Under the pieces are notes generated by a model. The model worked only from the letters and a program-made list of their open reading frames with translations. It had not been told where the DNA came from and searched no databases. 13,834 nucleotides of DNA, from positions 1 to 13,834 of the forward strand of contig CAZIUL010000091.1 of the NCBI GenBank assembly GCA_964542475.1, in the 5' to 3' direction. The stretch comes from CAZIUL01 sp964542475 (lineage in GTDB: Bacteria; Planctomycetota; B15-G4; CAYZWU01). Below are positions 1-7,695 of this stretch, in pieces (position 1 is the stretch's first letter; each line of letters starts with the position of its first letter). Made by a program: the position numbers and the translations under genes.

Positions 1-11
1 GCCACCCAACC

Positions 12-76
12 GGAGGGCAACCACGGGGGGTTGCCCCTACAAGGCGTTTCCGGCGGCTGACGGAGCAACGCCCTCC
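12..76. repeat. Dispersed two-hairpin palindromic repeat, copy A
   Basis: The element is bounded by GGAGGGC (12-18) and its reverse complement GCCCTCC (70-76). Inside are two hairpins: GGGCAACC (15-22) with GGTTGCCC (29-36), and GGCGTT (43-48) with AACGCC (67-72). The right end, GACGGAGC-RR-CGCCCTCC (59-76), is shared with copy B at 4512-4530. In copy B the second stem is GGCGCCG/CGGCGCC, so the sequence changes while pairing is kept. It resembles REP-like or small non-autonomous dispersed elements. No coding potential was seen. Confidence 0.6.
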
Positions 77-126
77 ATGCCGCCTCTTCTCCGCCCTGTA
101 CGCTGAACCCTTCTCCGATCCCGATT

Positions 127-161
127 CGGAGGGCAACAACCGGCCCAAGCTCGCCCCTACA
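127..161. repeat. Half copy of the dispersed repeat, overlapping the purN stop
   Basis: CGGAGGGCAAC (127-137) and GCCCCTACA (153-161) match the left part of copy A, which has CGGAGGGCAAC (11-21) and GCCCCTACA (33-41). The arms GGGC (131-134) and GCCC (153-156) can pair, but the stem is shorter than in copy A, and the second hairpin is missing. CTA at 157-159 within the repeat is the complement of the TAG that ends purN, so the insertion may have supplied the gene's stop. Confidence 0.45.
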
Positions 162-783
162 TGTTTTCCATGTACATTCGGATCGCCTCGGGGTATGCCT
201 TGCATTCCTCCGCGAAAACCTTGGCAGCCACCTCGTCGGGCCCGTCTTCAGGAGCGATCGCGACCTTTCTCTGGAGGATAATGGGGCCGTGGTCGTATTC
301 GTTGTCAGCGAAGTGAACCGTGCAGCCTGATTCGGTATCACCCGCAGCCACAACCGACTCGTGCACATGGTGTCCGTGAAAACCCTTGCCGCAGTGTTTG
401 GGGATCAGGGCCGGATGAATGTTCATAACGCGGCCTTCGTACGTTTCAGGAATGCGGTAAAGCCTCAGGAAGCCTGCCATCAGCACGAGGTCCACCGAGA
501 AGCGGCCCAGAACGCCGGTGATTTCTTCGCTGAACGAGTCCGTGTTTTCGTGGTCCTTGAGCCTGACCACGAACGATGGAATAAGGTGCTTTGCGGCCCG
601 GACGAGCCCGTATGCCCTGCTGTTCGAAGACACCACCACGCAGACCACCGCGTTCAGGCTTTTTTCTTCGATCCTCTCGAGGATGTTTTGAAGTGTTGTG
701 CCGCCTCCCGAGAGCAGAACTCCGAGGCGCAAAGGGTTTTTCTTAATCCTCAACGATCTTGTCCTTCCCTCTGCCGGATCCAT
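157..783 (-). CDS. purN: Phosphoribosylglycinamide formyltransferase (GAR transformylase)
   Basis: PurN transfers a formyl group from 10-formyltetrahydrofolate to GAR in the third step of cytoplasmic purine synthesis. Numbering is for the 208-residue form. A substrate-binding SGGGTTLQ loop lies at about 25-32. The catalytic NIHP motif is at N121-P124, with N121 and H123 matching the family's catalytic Asn and His, and the folate-side Asp is D164 in YDHGPI. The GKGFHGHHVHE stretch (about 132-142) is a recognised variant of the usual loop. The ATG at 783 has no good Shine-Dalgarno. A TTG at 753, preceded by AAGGA with 9-base spacing, gives 198 residues and starts close to the conserved LRLGVLLSGGGT, so it is a credible alternative start. 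It is last of three minus-strand genes, 42 bases after the kinase. The stop lies inside a repeat. Function is near certain; the start is not. Confidence 0.93.
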   Translation of the reverse strand: MDPAEGRTRSLRIKKNPLRLGVLLSGGGTTLQNILERIEEKSLNAVVCVVVSSNSRAYGLVRAAKHLIPSFVVRLKDHENTDSFSEEITGVLGRFSVDLVLMAGFLRLYRIPETYEGRVMNIHPALIPKHCGKGFHGHHVHESVVAAGDTESGCTVHFADNEYDHGPIILQRKVAIAPEDGPDEVAAKVFAEECKAYPEAIRMYMENM

Positions 784-800
784 GCCGGAACCGCCAGGCC

Positions 801-822
801 CCGCCTCTTGATGCGAAGGCGG
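801..822 (-). other. Intercistronic hairpin between kinase gene and purN
   Basis: CCGCCT (801-806) pairs with AGGCGG (817-822) around a 10-base loop, in the 42-base gap between the kinase stop and the purN ATG. No T run follows on the minus strand, so it is not a standard terminator. It could be an mRNA-processing or partial-attenuation structure, or a chance stem. Confidence 0.25.
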
Positions 823-825
823 AAA

Positions 826-3597
826 TCATCGCTTGAACCCTACCAGGTGTTTTTCAGGCACGGATGATCCGTTCATGAGCCCGCTGATATACCAGGAGAA
901 TATGGTGTGCGAGTGTTTTTCCGTAAACTCGAGGAGCAGCCTTTCAGCCTCCTCGAAACCGATGTCGGTCTTGCTGTTGATGAACGGGTCTGCTCCCGCG
1001 TAAAAAGCCTTCACAGCGGCGGCCTCCTCAGCGTGAAGCTTCATGATCCCGGCGCATCTTTCCTCCAGCGAAGAGTCGAGGGCCGACGCCTCGCCGGACA
1101 GCCTTTCGATCTCCTTTTCGAGATCGAGGAACATTGGCGTCGAGGCTGCTGACTTGACGGACTCAGCGGTCCATCCATCCACAGGGTCGTAGGCCTCCAC
1201 AGCCCTGTTGAGCAGGCTGAGGCAAGCCGCGCACCTGGCAGCCTCGAAATGGATCGCAGCCTCGGCAAGGTCGAGCTTGTCGCCGGCGCTCATGGGGAAG
1301 CGGTCGTCGATCAGTGTGATGAGCTGTGAAGCGCTTTTGAAGCGGGCAAAAGGCACGTTGGACATGCTACTTTTTTTCCCGCGGGTTATCAGGATCTTGA
1401 GCCCGTCCCTCTCGTCGGTCAGCGAGTTGATCGCACCACCCGTTTCCTTTCCCTCGTCGAAGTACGTGACTTCTTCCTTCTGAAGCGCGCCGTTATCAAC
1501 AGCCTGCAAGAGCTTTGTAAAAAGCAAGGCGGCGGCAGCGGGTCCTGACGCCAGCTTGGCCACGTGCACCTTGTATGATTCCGTTCTCATCAGGGACACG
1601 GCGGAGGTTATCGTGCTTGTCGCTTCCGCGAAACCGTATCCCAGGACCTCGGAGCGAACCTTGCATGGATCGATCGAGGAGAACAGGTTCTTCAGGTCAT
1701 CATCATACATCGTCATGAAGAACTCTCTCTCCGCCTTTGCGGTGCTGGAGATCGCCTTGATGAACCGTTCTGAGATCGTATTCAGAAAGCTCGACACCTC
1801 CTCCCGCATCTTATCATCGATCGGCCCGAATCGTGCGCCGTCATCATCGAGAGCCTTCCTGGCCGCTGTGAAGTCGTTCTTTTCGGCTGCCTCCGCTGCT
1901 GTTTTCAGGACGGATTCGCTTTCCGACACCAGCGTGTTTTTTACCTTGGCGACAAGCCCCGCCCGAAGGCTGCTGATCACGTCTTCCTCCAGGAGCCCCT
2001 CTTCCTCGCCGATGCTGTAGGCGTATTCGAGGGCGCTCACGAAATCTTTGGAGCTGAGCAGCTTCTCGACCGCGGGTCCTGCCTGCTGCTGAAGCGTTTC
2101 CATCTTCGCGAGCCTTGCACGCTCAATTTCCATTTCCTGGTCCAGCTTCTCCCGGATCCGCGCCTTTTCTTCAGCGGCTTTGATCGCGGTCGGCGTACCC
2201 GGAAAACCGTCGATGATTTTTGTAAGCTCCTTGATCCGTTCGCCCAGCAGAAGACCGTCCGGAATGGAGAGGTACGAGTTGGAAGCCTTTGTTTCCTGCA
2301 TCCGCTTCTGGAGGTCGGCCACCTCTTCTTTGAGCTGTGACTCCTTTTCAGAGTTGTTTACCACCGGATCGCCGTAAGGTTCCGGTTTTTCCCCGTTTCC
2401 GTTTTGAGAGTTCAGTAAAAAATACGCGGCAAAGAGAACAACGACCAGTGCGGCCGCGCCCGCGGCCAACGGCCACCGCTTCCCGCTCGGCTTGATCTCA
2501 TCGAGATCCTTGATCAGCTCGGCGGAGTCTTTGTAACGATCATCCGGCTTCTTGGCCATCATCCGCTGAACGATCCTGCACAGGGCATCCGGCGCGTCCG
2601 GCCTCTCCTCTTTCAGCGGAGCCGGTTCTTCGTTGATCTGCTTGCGCAGGATCTCCTTGACGTTCTTTCCGCGGAACGGCGTCTTTCCGGTCAGTATCAT
2701 GTAAAAGGTGCACCCGAGAGAATAGATATCCGAACGGATGTCCGTCCCCTTTCTCTGGATCCGTTCAGGGGAGATGAAATGGGGCGTTCCGATCAGGCCG
2801 GCGCCTTCGTCCTTGGTCGAATCATCCAGGGAACAGGCAAGGCCCATGTCCGATATCTTTACGCTTCCGAGATCGGTGATCATGAGGTTTTGCGGTTTTA
2901 TGTCGTGGTGGACGATATGCTTCTGCTCGGCGTACATGAGCCCGTTGGCCGCTTCCCTGATTATGCGCAGCGCCGCATCGACGGGCACCCTGTCCTTGTT
3001 GATCAGGTCCTCAACCGTGCCTCCGGGGATGTATTCCATCGAATAAAAACAAAAGCCGCTGGAGTCGATGACATCGTACACCTGAAGCACGTTCGGGTGG
3101 TTGAAAGCCCCTGCGGCGCGCGCCTCCCGGATGAACCGTTCCCTGAACCTGACGTCGCGGGTAAGCCGAGGCGAGAGGCGTTTTATCGCGACATCCCGGT
3201 TTAGCGAAAGCTGGCGCGCCAGGTACACCGTTCCCATTCCGCCCCTGCCGAGGCGATCGACAATTTTGTAGCCTTCGATTGTTTTTCCGATGAGCGGGTC
3301 GCTGCGGGTTTCCCTGGTGAACGATAGATATGTAGCGCCCACCTGGATCTTGTCGTTGAAACGAAGCTCCGTCCTTGTGACGCGGGTGTCGTTGACAAGA
3401 ACCGTTGATTCCTTGCCCGGCGTCAGGATGAAGTATCTCCCCTGTTTCTCCTTGATCTTGAAGTGTATTGGAGATGCCAGCTCGTCGTTGATGCGTATCT
3501 CGCAGGATTCGTCTGTTCCGCCCGAATAGGCCGTATCCTGTACGAGCTCGATGGTTTTGCCCTTGTCCGGGCCGCTTTCGAACATGATTAATGGCAC
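826..3597 (-). CDS. FHA-domain membrane Ser/Thr protein kinase with long C-terminal tail
   Basis: This 923-residue protein has an N-terminal FHA-like fold (about 1-95), a Hanks-type kinase domain (about 110-368), one transmembrane helix (about 375-395) and a tail of over 500 residues that should be extracytoplasmic. Kinase landmarks are the glycine loop GRGGMG (117-122), K139, E158, catalytic D232 in HHDIKPQN, N237, DMG (250-252) and TPHFISPER (271-279). Catalysis therefore looks intact, but HRD is HHD, making it a non-RD kinase. The FHA part lacks the typical GR and SRxH residues, having GT and SPIH, so phosphothreonine binding is doubtful. Tail residues 411-440 and 468-505 are charged and heptad-like, probably coiled coil; the rest is helical and unrecognised. 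The start is GTG at 3597, with GAGGA 7 bases upstream. It lies between yggS (30-base gap) and purN. The ligand sensed and the substrates are unknown. Confidence 0.9.
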   Translation of the reverse strand: MPLIMFESGPDKGKTIELVQDTAYSGGTDESCEIRINDELASPIHFKIKEKQGRYFILTPGKESTVLVNDTRVTRTELRFNDKIQVGATYLSFTRETRSDPLIGKTIEGYKIVDRLGRGGMGTVYLARQLSLNRDVAIKRLSPRLTRDVRFRERFIREARAAGAFNHPNVLQVYDVIDSSGFCFYSMEYIPGGTVEDLINKDRVPVDAALRIIREAANGLMYAEQKHIVHHDIKPQNLMITDLGSVKISDMGLACSLDDSTKDEGAGLIGTPHFISPERIQRKGTDIRSDIYSLGCTFYMILTGKTPFRGKNVKEILRKQINEEPAPLKEERPDAPDALCRIVQRMMAKKPDDRYKDSAELIKDLDEIKPSGKRWPLAAGAAALVVVLFAAYFLLNSQNGNGEKPEPYGDPVVNNSEKESQLKEEVADLQKRMQETKASNSYLSIPDGLLLGERIKELTKIIDGFPGTPTAIKAAEEKARIREKLDQEMEIERARLAKMETLQQQAGPAVEKLLSSKDFVSALEYAYSIGEEEGLLEEDVISSLRAGLVAKVKNTLVSESESVLKTAAEAAEKNDFTAARKALDDDGARFGPIDDKMREEVSSFLNTISERFIKAISSTAKAEREFFMTMYDDDLKNLFSSIDPCKVRSEVLGYGFAEATSTITSAVSLMRTESYKVHVAKLASGPAAAALLFTKLLQAVDNGALQKEEVTYFDEGKETGGAINSLTDERDGLKILITRGKKSSMSNVPFARFKSASQLITLIDDRFPMSAGDKLDLAEAAIHFEAARCAACLSLLNRAVEAYDPVDGWTAESVKSAASTPMFLDLEKEIERLSGEASALDSSLEERCAGIMKLHAEEAAAVKAFYAGADPFINSKTDIGFEEAERLLLEFTEKHSHTIFSWYISGLMNGSSVPEKHLVGFKR

Positions 3598-3627
3598 TGA
3601 TATATCCTCAAACTTCGATCCGGCCTG

Positions 3628-4332
3628 TCAATCCAGGCCTTTGTATAAAGCGGTGCCGATCCTGACGTGTGTGGCCCCTTCCTCCACGGCAACCTCGAAA
3701 TCGCCTGACATGCCCATGGACAAAACATCGAATCCCTGCCCCGCGGAGCCCTCGCTTTTCGCTTTTACATGAAGCTCCTTCAGTTTCCTGAACCACGGTC
3801 GCGCTGCTTCCGCGTCGGGATCATAGGGGGCCATTGTCATCAGCCCGCGGAGCCTGATGCCGGGCAGGCTGTCGGCTTTCCTGATAGCCTCGTCGAGCCC
3901 GCCCGGATCGAAGCCGTGCTTGGAGGTTTCGCCGCTCACGTTCACCTCGAGCAGAATATCGACAGGGGCGGGATCGTTTGCCCTCGTTTTGGCGATCTCC
4001 TCGAGCAGGCGTATCGAGTCGACCGAGTGAATCATGGAAAAAAGGGACACGGCCTTTTTCGCCTTGTTCCTTTGCAGATGCCCGATCAAGTGCCATGTTC
4101 CGCTGTTTCCGAGCACCGCCCGCTTGCGTTCAGCCTCCTGCACGCGGTTTTCGCCGATATGGTCAATCCCGGCATCGAGAACAAGCCTCGCGACTTCCGG
4201 ATCCACGGCCTTGGTCACGGCAATGAGGGTCACTTCTGAAGGATCCCTGCCGCATCTGCGGCACGCGCCGTCGATCCTGGCGCGGACCTTGTCGATGTTT
4301 TTCCGGAGGCTGCCGAACCGGTCCGTACTCAT
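3628..4332 (-). CDS. YggS/PROSC-family pyridoxal-phosphate homeostasis protein
   Basis: The family binds PLP in a single TIM-barrel domain and helps buffer B6 vitamers in the cytoplasm; no robust enzyme activity is known. Visible features for the 234-residue form are the PLP lysine K41 in LIAVTKAV, the IGENRVQE segment (about 60-67), HLIGHLQRNK (about 81-90), and the phosphate-binding SMGMSGDFE (about 205-213) with HVRIGTALY near the C-terminus. Length is normal. An upstream in-frame TTG at 4383 would add 17 residues, but it lies within the predicted promoter, so ATG 4332 is preferred although its Shine-Dalgarno is weak. It is first gene of the minus-strand cluster, 30 bases before the kinase. 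In many bacteria yggS neighbours division genes; here it does not. Confidence 0.9.
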   Translation of the reverse strand: MSTDRFGSLRKNIDKVRARIDGACRRCGRDPSEVTLIAVTKAVDPEVARLVLDAGIDHIGENRVQEAERKRAVLGNSGTWHLIGHLQRNKAKKAVSLFSMIHSVDSIRLLEEIAKTRANDPAPVDILLEVNVSGETSKHGFDPGGLDEAIRKADSLPGIRLRGLMTMAPYDPDAEAARPWFRKLKELHVKAKSEGSAGQGFDVLSMGMSGDFEVAVEEGATHVRIGTALYKGLD

Positions 4333-4374
4333 GTGAAATGGACACCCGATCAAATTGCCGGACAAAAACAACAG

Positions 4375-4402
4375 ACTTAACAAAAGGCGCGCTCAGTGTC
4401 AA
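4375..4402 (-). promoter_or_regulatory. Predicted sigma70-type promoter for yggS-kinase-purN
   Basis: On the minus strand a perfect TTGACA (-35, 4397-4402) is followed after 16 bases by TTAAGT (4375-4380), a weak -10. Transcription would start near 4368, about 36 bases before the yggS ATG. No other promoter was seen ahead of the kinase or purN, which fits one operon. Confidence 0.45.
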
Positions 4403-4471
4403 CCGCCGCTGTTATTTTGGCATCGACAACGCCGCCTTTCCATTGTTACCGGCGCATCTCCCAATTCATCT

Positions 4472-4530
4472 GGAGGGCGGCAGTCTCTTGCCGCCGCTTC
4501 GGTCCCGGCGCCGACGGAGCGGCGCCCTCC
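4472..4530. repeat. Dispersed two-hairpin palindromic repeat, copy B
   Basis: The outer arms are GGAGGGCG (4472-4479) and CGCCCTCC (4523-4530). The first inner hairpin is GGCGGCA (4476-4482) with TGCCGCC (4489-4495). The second is GGCGCCG (4507-4513) with CGGCGCC (4520-4526). The right end matches copy A (GACGGAGC, two variable bases, CGCCCTCC). It lies in the intergenic region between the yggS promoter and the promoter of the beta-propeller gene. Confidence 0.6.
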
Positions 4531-4547
4531 AACCTTGAACCTCTTCC

Positions 4548-4584
4548 CTAGCTCGCAACGAAGAGTATGATATATGCGGGCTAG
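4548..4584. other. Inverted repeat upstream of the beta-propeller gene promoter
   Basis: CTAGCTCGC (4548-4556) pairs with GCGGGCTAG (4576-4584), one G-T wobble, around a 19-base AT-rich spacer. It ends 8 bases before the -35 box at 4593, so it could be a regulator site or an RNA stem. Function unknown. Confidence 0.3.
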
Positions 4585-4592
4585 CTTTTCCC

Positions 4593-4620
4593 TTGACTTG
4601 GTTTCCAGCGATTCTATAGT
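4593..4620 (+). promoter_or_regulatory. Predicted sigma70-type promoter for the beta-propeller gene
   Basis: TTGACT (4593-4598) and TATAGT (4615-4620) are separated by 16 bases. The expected start is near 4627, giving a leader of about 60 bases to the ATG at 4689. Both boxes match consensus at five of six positions, the clearest promoter in the window. Confidence 0.6.
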
Positions 4621-4688
4621 ATCCTCTTCATTTGATTGTTTCGATACGTTTGTTATTGATCCGAAAAACAGATTGGAGGATGCCAGCA

Positions 4689-5786
4689 ATGAGAGCCATC
4701 CAGGCGATCCTTTTTTGTCTCGTCGCCATAACACCCTTGTCGTATTCCCTGGAAAACACCATGACCGATTTGGACCTTCCTTTTTGCCTGAGCGATCTCA
4801 AGCTGAAGGATGTGTGCTGGAAGCTGCCCGTAGACGGATTCACGAGCGGCGAGCCTGTGGAATGGAACCTGGTGGACGGCAACGATTTTTTCATGCTCGA
4901 TCTTGCGAACACCATGCATTGCATCGACCTGAAACGCGGGGTTCACAGGTGGGTTCTCGATCTGCCGGGCACCCCCACACATGCTCCGAGTTTGAGCGAT
5001 GACTGCGTCGGCGTGGTTGTGAAGGACAGGCTGATCATTGCCAAGCGGTCGAACGGGTCCCGTTTTTCGGATAATACGCTGAAACTGTTTCCAGCCACAG
5101 CGCCTGCTGTCTGCAAGGAAGGGGCTTATGTGGGCGTCTTCGTTCAGAGCCGGCTCTACGCGGTGGACGGAAGCAACGGGATGAACGGCTGGTCGTACAG
5201 GTTCAAGGGTTTCCTCAAAGCAGCACCCAAGCTGTATGGAAACGGCGCCGACAGGTTTCTCTATGCCGTCTCAAGCGATGGTACGGTTTTGTGCCTGCCT
5301 CCGAAATTGGCAAGCGACACGGCCCCGTCCAAAGCCGTCTGGAAGTTTCAAACCAGAGGCCCGAACACGGCGGAGTTTGTTCTCGCAGGCGAAAAGCTTC
5401 TCGTGGCTTCGGAAGACACCTGTCTTTATGCGTTTGACAGGCGCACCGGGACCGTTGTCTGGAAGCTGTATGCGGGCGTGCCCCTGAAGAGCCAGGCCCA
5501 GGTGTTCGGAAACCTCGTTTTCCTGAAAACGGACAGGCAGTTCATGTGTCTCGATCTCGACACAGGCGAGGAGCTCTGGACATACGACGGCGGCAAGAGT
5601 GCAGCCGCGCTGATAAACAATGTGGTCTACTTATGCACCGAAGACGGTACCGTGGCCCTTCTGGGCGCGGGGGATGGCGAGCTCATCAACGAGGTATCCC
5701 TGGGAGGGGGCCTGTCCCTCATCCCCAACGCATCAACCGAGATGCTGGTGGTCAGGAGCTCATCCGAAATCTACGCGCTGAAGTAG
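4689..5786 (+). CDS. Exported PQQ-like beta-propeller repeat protein
   Basis: The 365-residue product starts with a signal peptide (MRAIQAILFCLVAITPLSYS, about 1-20) with no lipobox cysteine at the cleavage point, so a soluble periplasmic or extracellular protein is expected. At least five beta-propeller strand repeats of the PQQ_2/BamB type are visible, with D-x-x-x-G-x-x-x-W spacing: about 77-89, 156-170, 246-260 (LYAFDRRTGTVVWKL), 285-300 (FMCLDLDTGEELWTYD) and 321-337. No PQQ-dehydrogenase catalytic residues were recognised, so it is more likely a scaffold or binding propeller than an enzyme. Start: ATG 4689 follows GGAGG (4675-4679) at 9 bases; an in-frame ATG at 4680 is too close to that site. 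It is transcribed alone, convergent with tilS. BamB itself is possible, but there is no BAM-complex context. Confidence 0.8.
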   Translation: MRAIQAILFCLVAITPLSYSLENTMTDLDLPFCLSDLKLKDVCWKLPVDGFTSGEPVEWNLVDGNDFFMLDLANTMHCIDLKRGVHRWVLDLPGTPTHAPSLSDDCVGVVVKDRLIIAKRSNGSRFSDNTLKLFPATAPAVCKEGAYVGVFVQSRLYAVDGSNGMNGWSYRFKGFLKAAPKLYGNGADRFLYAVSSDGTVLCLPPKLASDTAPSKAVWKFQTRGPNTAEFVLAGEKLLVASEDTCLYAFDRRTGTVVWKLYAGVPLKSQAQVFGNLVFLKTDRQFMCLDLDTGEELWTYDGGKSAAALINNVVYLCTEDGTVALLGAGDGELINEVSLGGGLSLIPNASTEMLVVRSSSEIYALK

Positions 5787-5839
5787 CCCTTTGTCTGTGC
5801 CCCTGTGGCTGTTTTTGACAGGTGCGTATATCTGTCCCT

Positions 5840-7435
5840 TTATTTCGTTATATCCAGAAACAGAAACCTTTCCGTTTTCCCGGTGACGCGGAAACAATGA
5901 CCTATCCGCAAGCCGGCCACCCAGATGATCTCCCCCCCGCGGGGTGTACCGCTTTCATGCCCGGCGCTCCCGGCGCACACAAGAGCAAGGCTGTCCCTGC
6001 AAAACGCGGGTGTCTTTATGTCGATCAGGAACCCCTTGAGTTTTTTTCCCCCATTGGCCCCCAGAGGGTGAAACCTGTCCCCTGCTCTTCGCGGCCTTAT
6101 GTGAACGATCGGTCCCACCCGGTCGGCGTCGAGAACCTCGACGAAGGGGTCCGGATTCGCGAGCAGCGCGGCAGCCTTTTCCCTGTCCTGTGAAAGCTCG
6201 GCCCGGATCGTGCTGTGGTCCGGAAGCTGAGCGAACCCGGGCAGGGGAACCTCGATGGGCGCGCCGACGGTTCGCTCTTCTCGTGCGGGGCGGCTTCTCA
6301 CCAGCACCAGGCCATAACCGCTGATGAAAAGCAGGCACTCCCCGCTGATTTCGACCCTGGAGCCTTGGCGCCCGGATTCGATCAAGGAGGCCGCGGCTTT
6401 GAACAGCCCCTTAGAAAGATGCGGGCCTGGCGTTTTCGAGACATGGCTGATGCTCTTTTCGAGGAGCGGGTGAAGCAGGATCGGATCGAGCTTTTTCAAG
6501 ACATCGAGCCGCATGGCAGATGTTGCCTCGTCCGGCCTCTCATTAGTGGGTTCGGGCTTGTTTCCGGTCGGATCCGCGAACGGTGTGTACCATTCCCGGC
6601 AGGCAAAAGGTTCTAGCGAGCGCCTGTAGATCGCTTTATGATATGCAATCGACGAACCCGCCTCAAGCCTTACATTGATGGCCCGGGCGGCTTCGGCGAT
6701 CTTCAAAAGCTCGTCGTTGATGTCGATGTGCCGGGTTGCGCGCTTGAGCGCCGGCAAAACTTTTTGGCGGATGCGGTTGCGCTGGATGGACATGTCCCGG
6801 TTGGAGCTGTCAGTCGCGCAAGAGAGACTGTTTTTGAGAAGAAGGCGTTCGATGCGCGAGCGCGAGAAGCGCAGGAGCGGCCGGACCAGGAGCACGCCCT
6901 GGAGCCCGCCGAGGGGGCGCGCTTCCGGGATTCCTGCAAGCCCCCTGTATTCCGAGCCCCTCGACAGGCGTTGCATCACAGTTTCGGCCTGGTCGTCTTT
7001 CTGATGCCCGGTCAGCACCACGCCCGCGCCGGTCTCCTTGGCTTTTTCCTCGAAAGCCTTGTAGCGCACGGATCGCGCCCATGCCTCCACAGAGCCCATG
7101 GATTTCTTCTGAGGCGGCACGATCCTCTTGCAGAGAAACTCCAGGCCGAGCTTGCCTGCGAGCGATCTCGACACATTTTCGTCCTCATCGCTTTCGCGAC
7201 CGCGGAGCCCGTGGTTCACATGAAGCGCTGCCACGCGGCCCTGGATGATGCCTTTTCCCCGCCCTGTCGCTCTTGCCGCGCAAAGGAGAAGGCAAAGCGC
7301 TGCAGAGTCAGGCCCGCCGGAGAGCCCGGCGATCCACGGTTGCTTCCTTTGTTCGGCAGGGACGAGCCTGTCCAGGCTGTCGAGGAAATGCTCAAGCAGC
7401 TCCTTTTCGATGTTCGTTTTGCTGTTGCCAGGCAT
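5840..7435 (-). CDS. tilS: tRNA(Ile)-lysidine synthase
   Basis: TilS adds lysine to C34 of the CAU-anticodon tRNA-Ile using ATP, changing its decoding from AUG to AUA; it is usually essential. The ATP pyrophosphatase PP-loop SGGPDS is at 39-44. LHVNHGLRG and the VLTGHQKDDQAET segment are typical of the N-terminal catalytic domain. The C-terminal domain shows RRAGDRFHPLG, KKLKGFLID and the closing WVAGLRIGHCFRVT. At 531 residues it is longer than common TilS proteins of about 430-470. The extra length seems to lie in the middle (about 255-330), including a proline- and charge-rich stretch. ATG 7435 is preceded by GGAG at 9 bases. The gene is monocistronic, divergent from gap, and ends 53 bases from the converging propeller gene. 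Confidence 0.95.
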   Translation of the reverse strand: MPGNSKTNIEKELLEHFLDSLDRLVPAEQRKQPWIAGLSGGPDSAALCLLLCAARATGRGKGIIQGRVAALHVNHGLRGRESDEDENVSRSLAGKLGLEFLCKRIVPPQKKSMGSVEAWARSVRYKAFEEKAKETGAGVVLTGHQKDDQAETVMQRLSRGSEYRGLAGIPEARPLGGLQGVLLVRPLLRFSRSRIERLLLKNSLSCATDSSNRDMSIQRNRIRQKVLPALKRATRHIDINDELLKIAEAARAINVRLEAGSSIAYHKAIYRRSLEPFACREWYTPFADPTGNKPEPTNERPDEATSAMRLDVLKKLDPILLHPLLEKSISHVSKTPGPHLSKGLFKAAASLIESGRQGSRVEISGECLLFISGYGLVLVRSRPAREERTVGAPIEVPLPGFAQLPDHSTIRAELSQDREKAAALLANPDPFVEVLDADRVGPIVHIRPRRAGDRFHPLGANGGKKLKGFLIDIKTPAFCRDSLALVCAGSAGHESGTPRGGEIIWVAGLRIGHCFRVTGKTERFLFLDITK

Positions 7436-7580
7436 CCGGCTCGTCTCCGCTCGGCATTTTATCGGCGTCCAGGGCAGAAGAAAGGAACACGAACAGCATG
7501 ATACTCAGTCGTTGCATGGCCGGGCAAGCCTCAAAAAAACGCGCGGTACGGCACAGTGTTTTTGATGTAAGAAAAACAGG

Positions 7581-7592
7581 TGTTCATGAACA
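7581..7592. promoter_or_regulatory. Perfect 12-base palindrome, possible operator
   Basis: TGTTCATGAACA is perfectly self-complementary and contains GTTC and GAAC half-sites. It lies 104 bases upstream of the predicted gap -35 box and about 145 bases upstream of the tilS start. It has the look of a dimeric regulator site; the regulator is unknown. Confidence 0.3.
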
Positions 7593-7695
7593 GGGACGCC
7601 GAAAGGTTCTTGTGGATGGCGCCGGATCCGGCGGTATCTATAGAAATCCATGTCTTTGCAGGCTGACTAGAAAATTCAGCGTTTGGAATCTGGTT

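Noticed and set aside
4333..4383. A TTG start at 4383 adding 17 hydrophobic residues to the YggS protein.
   Set aside because: It lies inside the predicted promoter, and the added residues do not match the family N-terminus; ATG 4332 gives the normal length.
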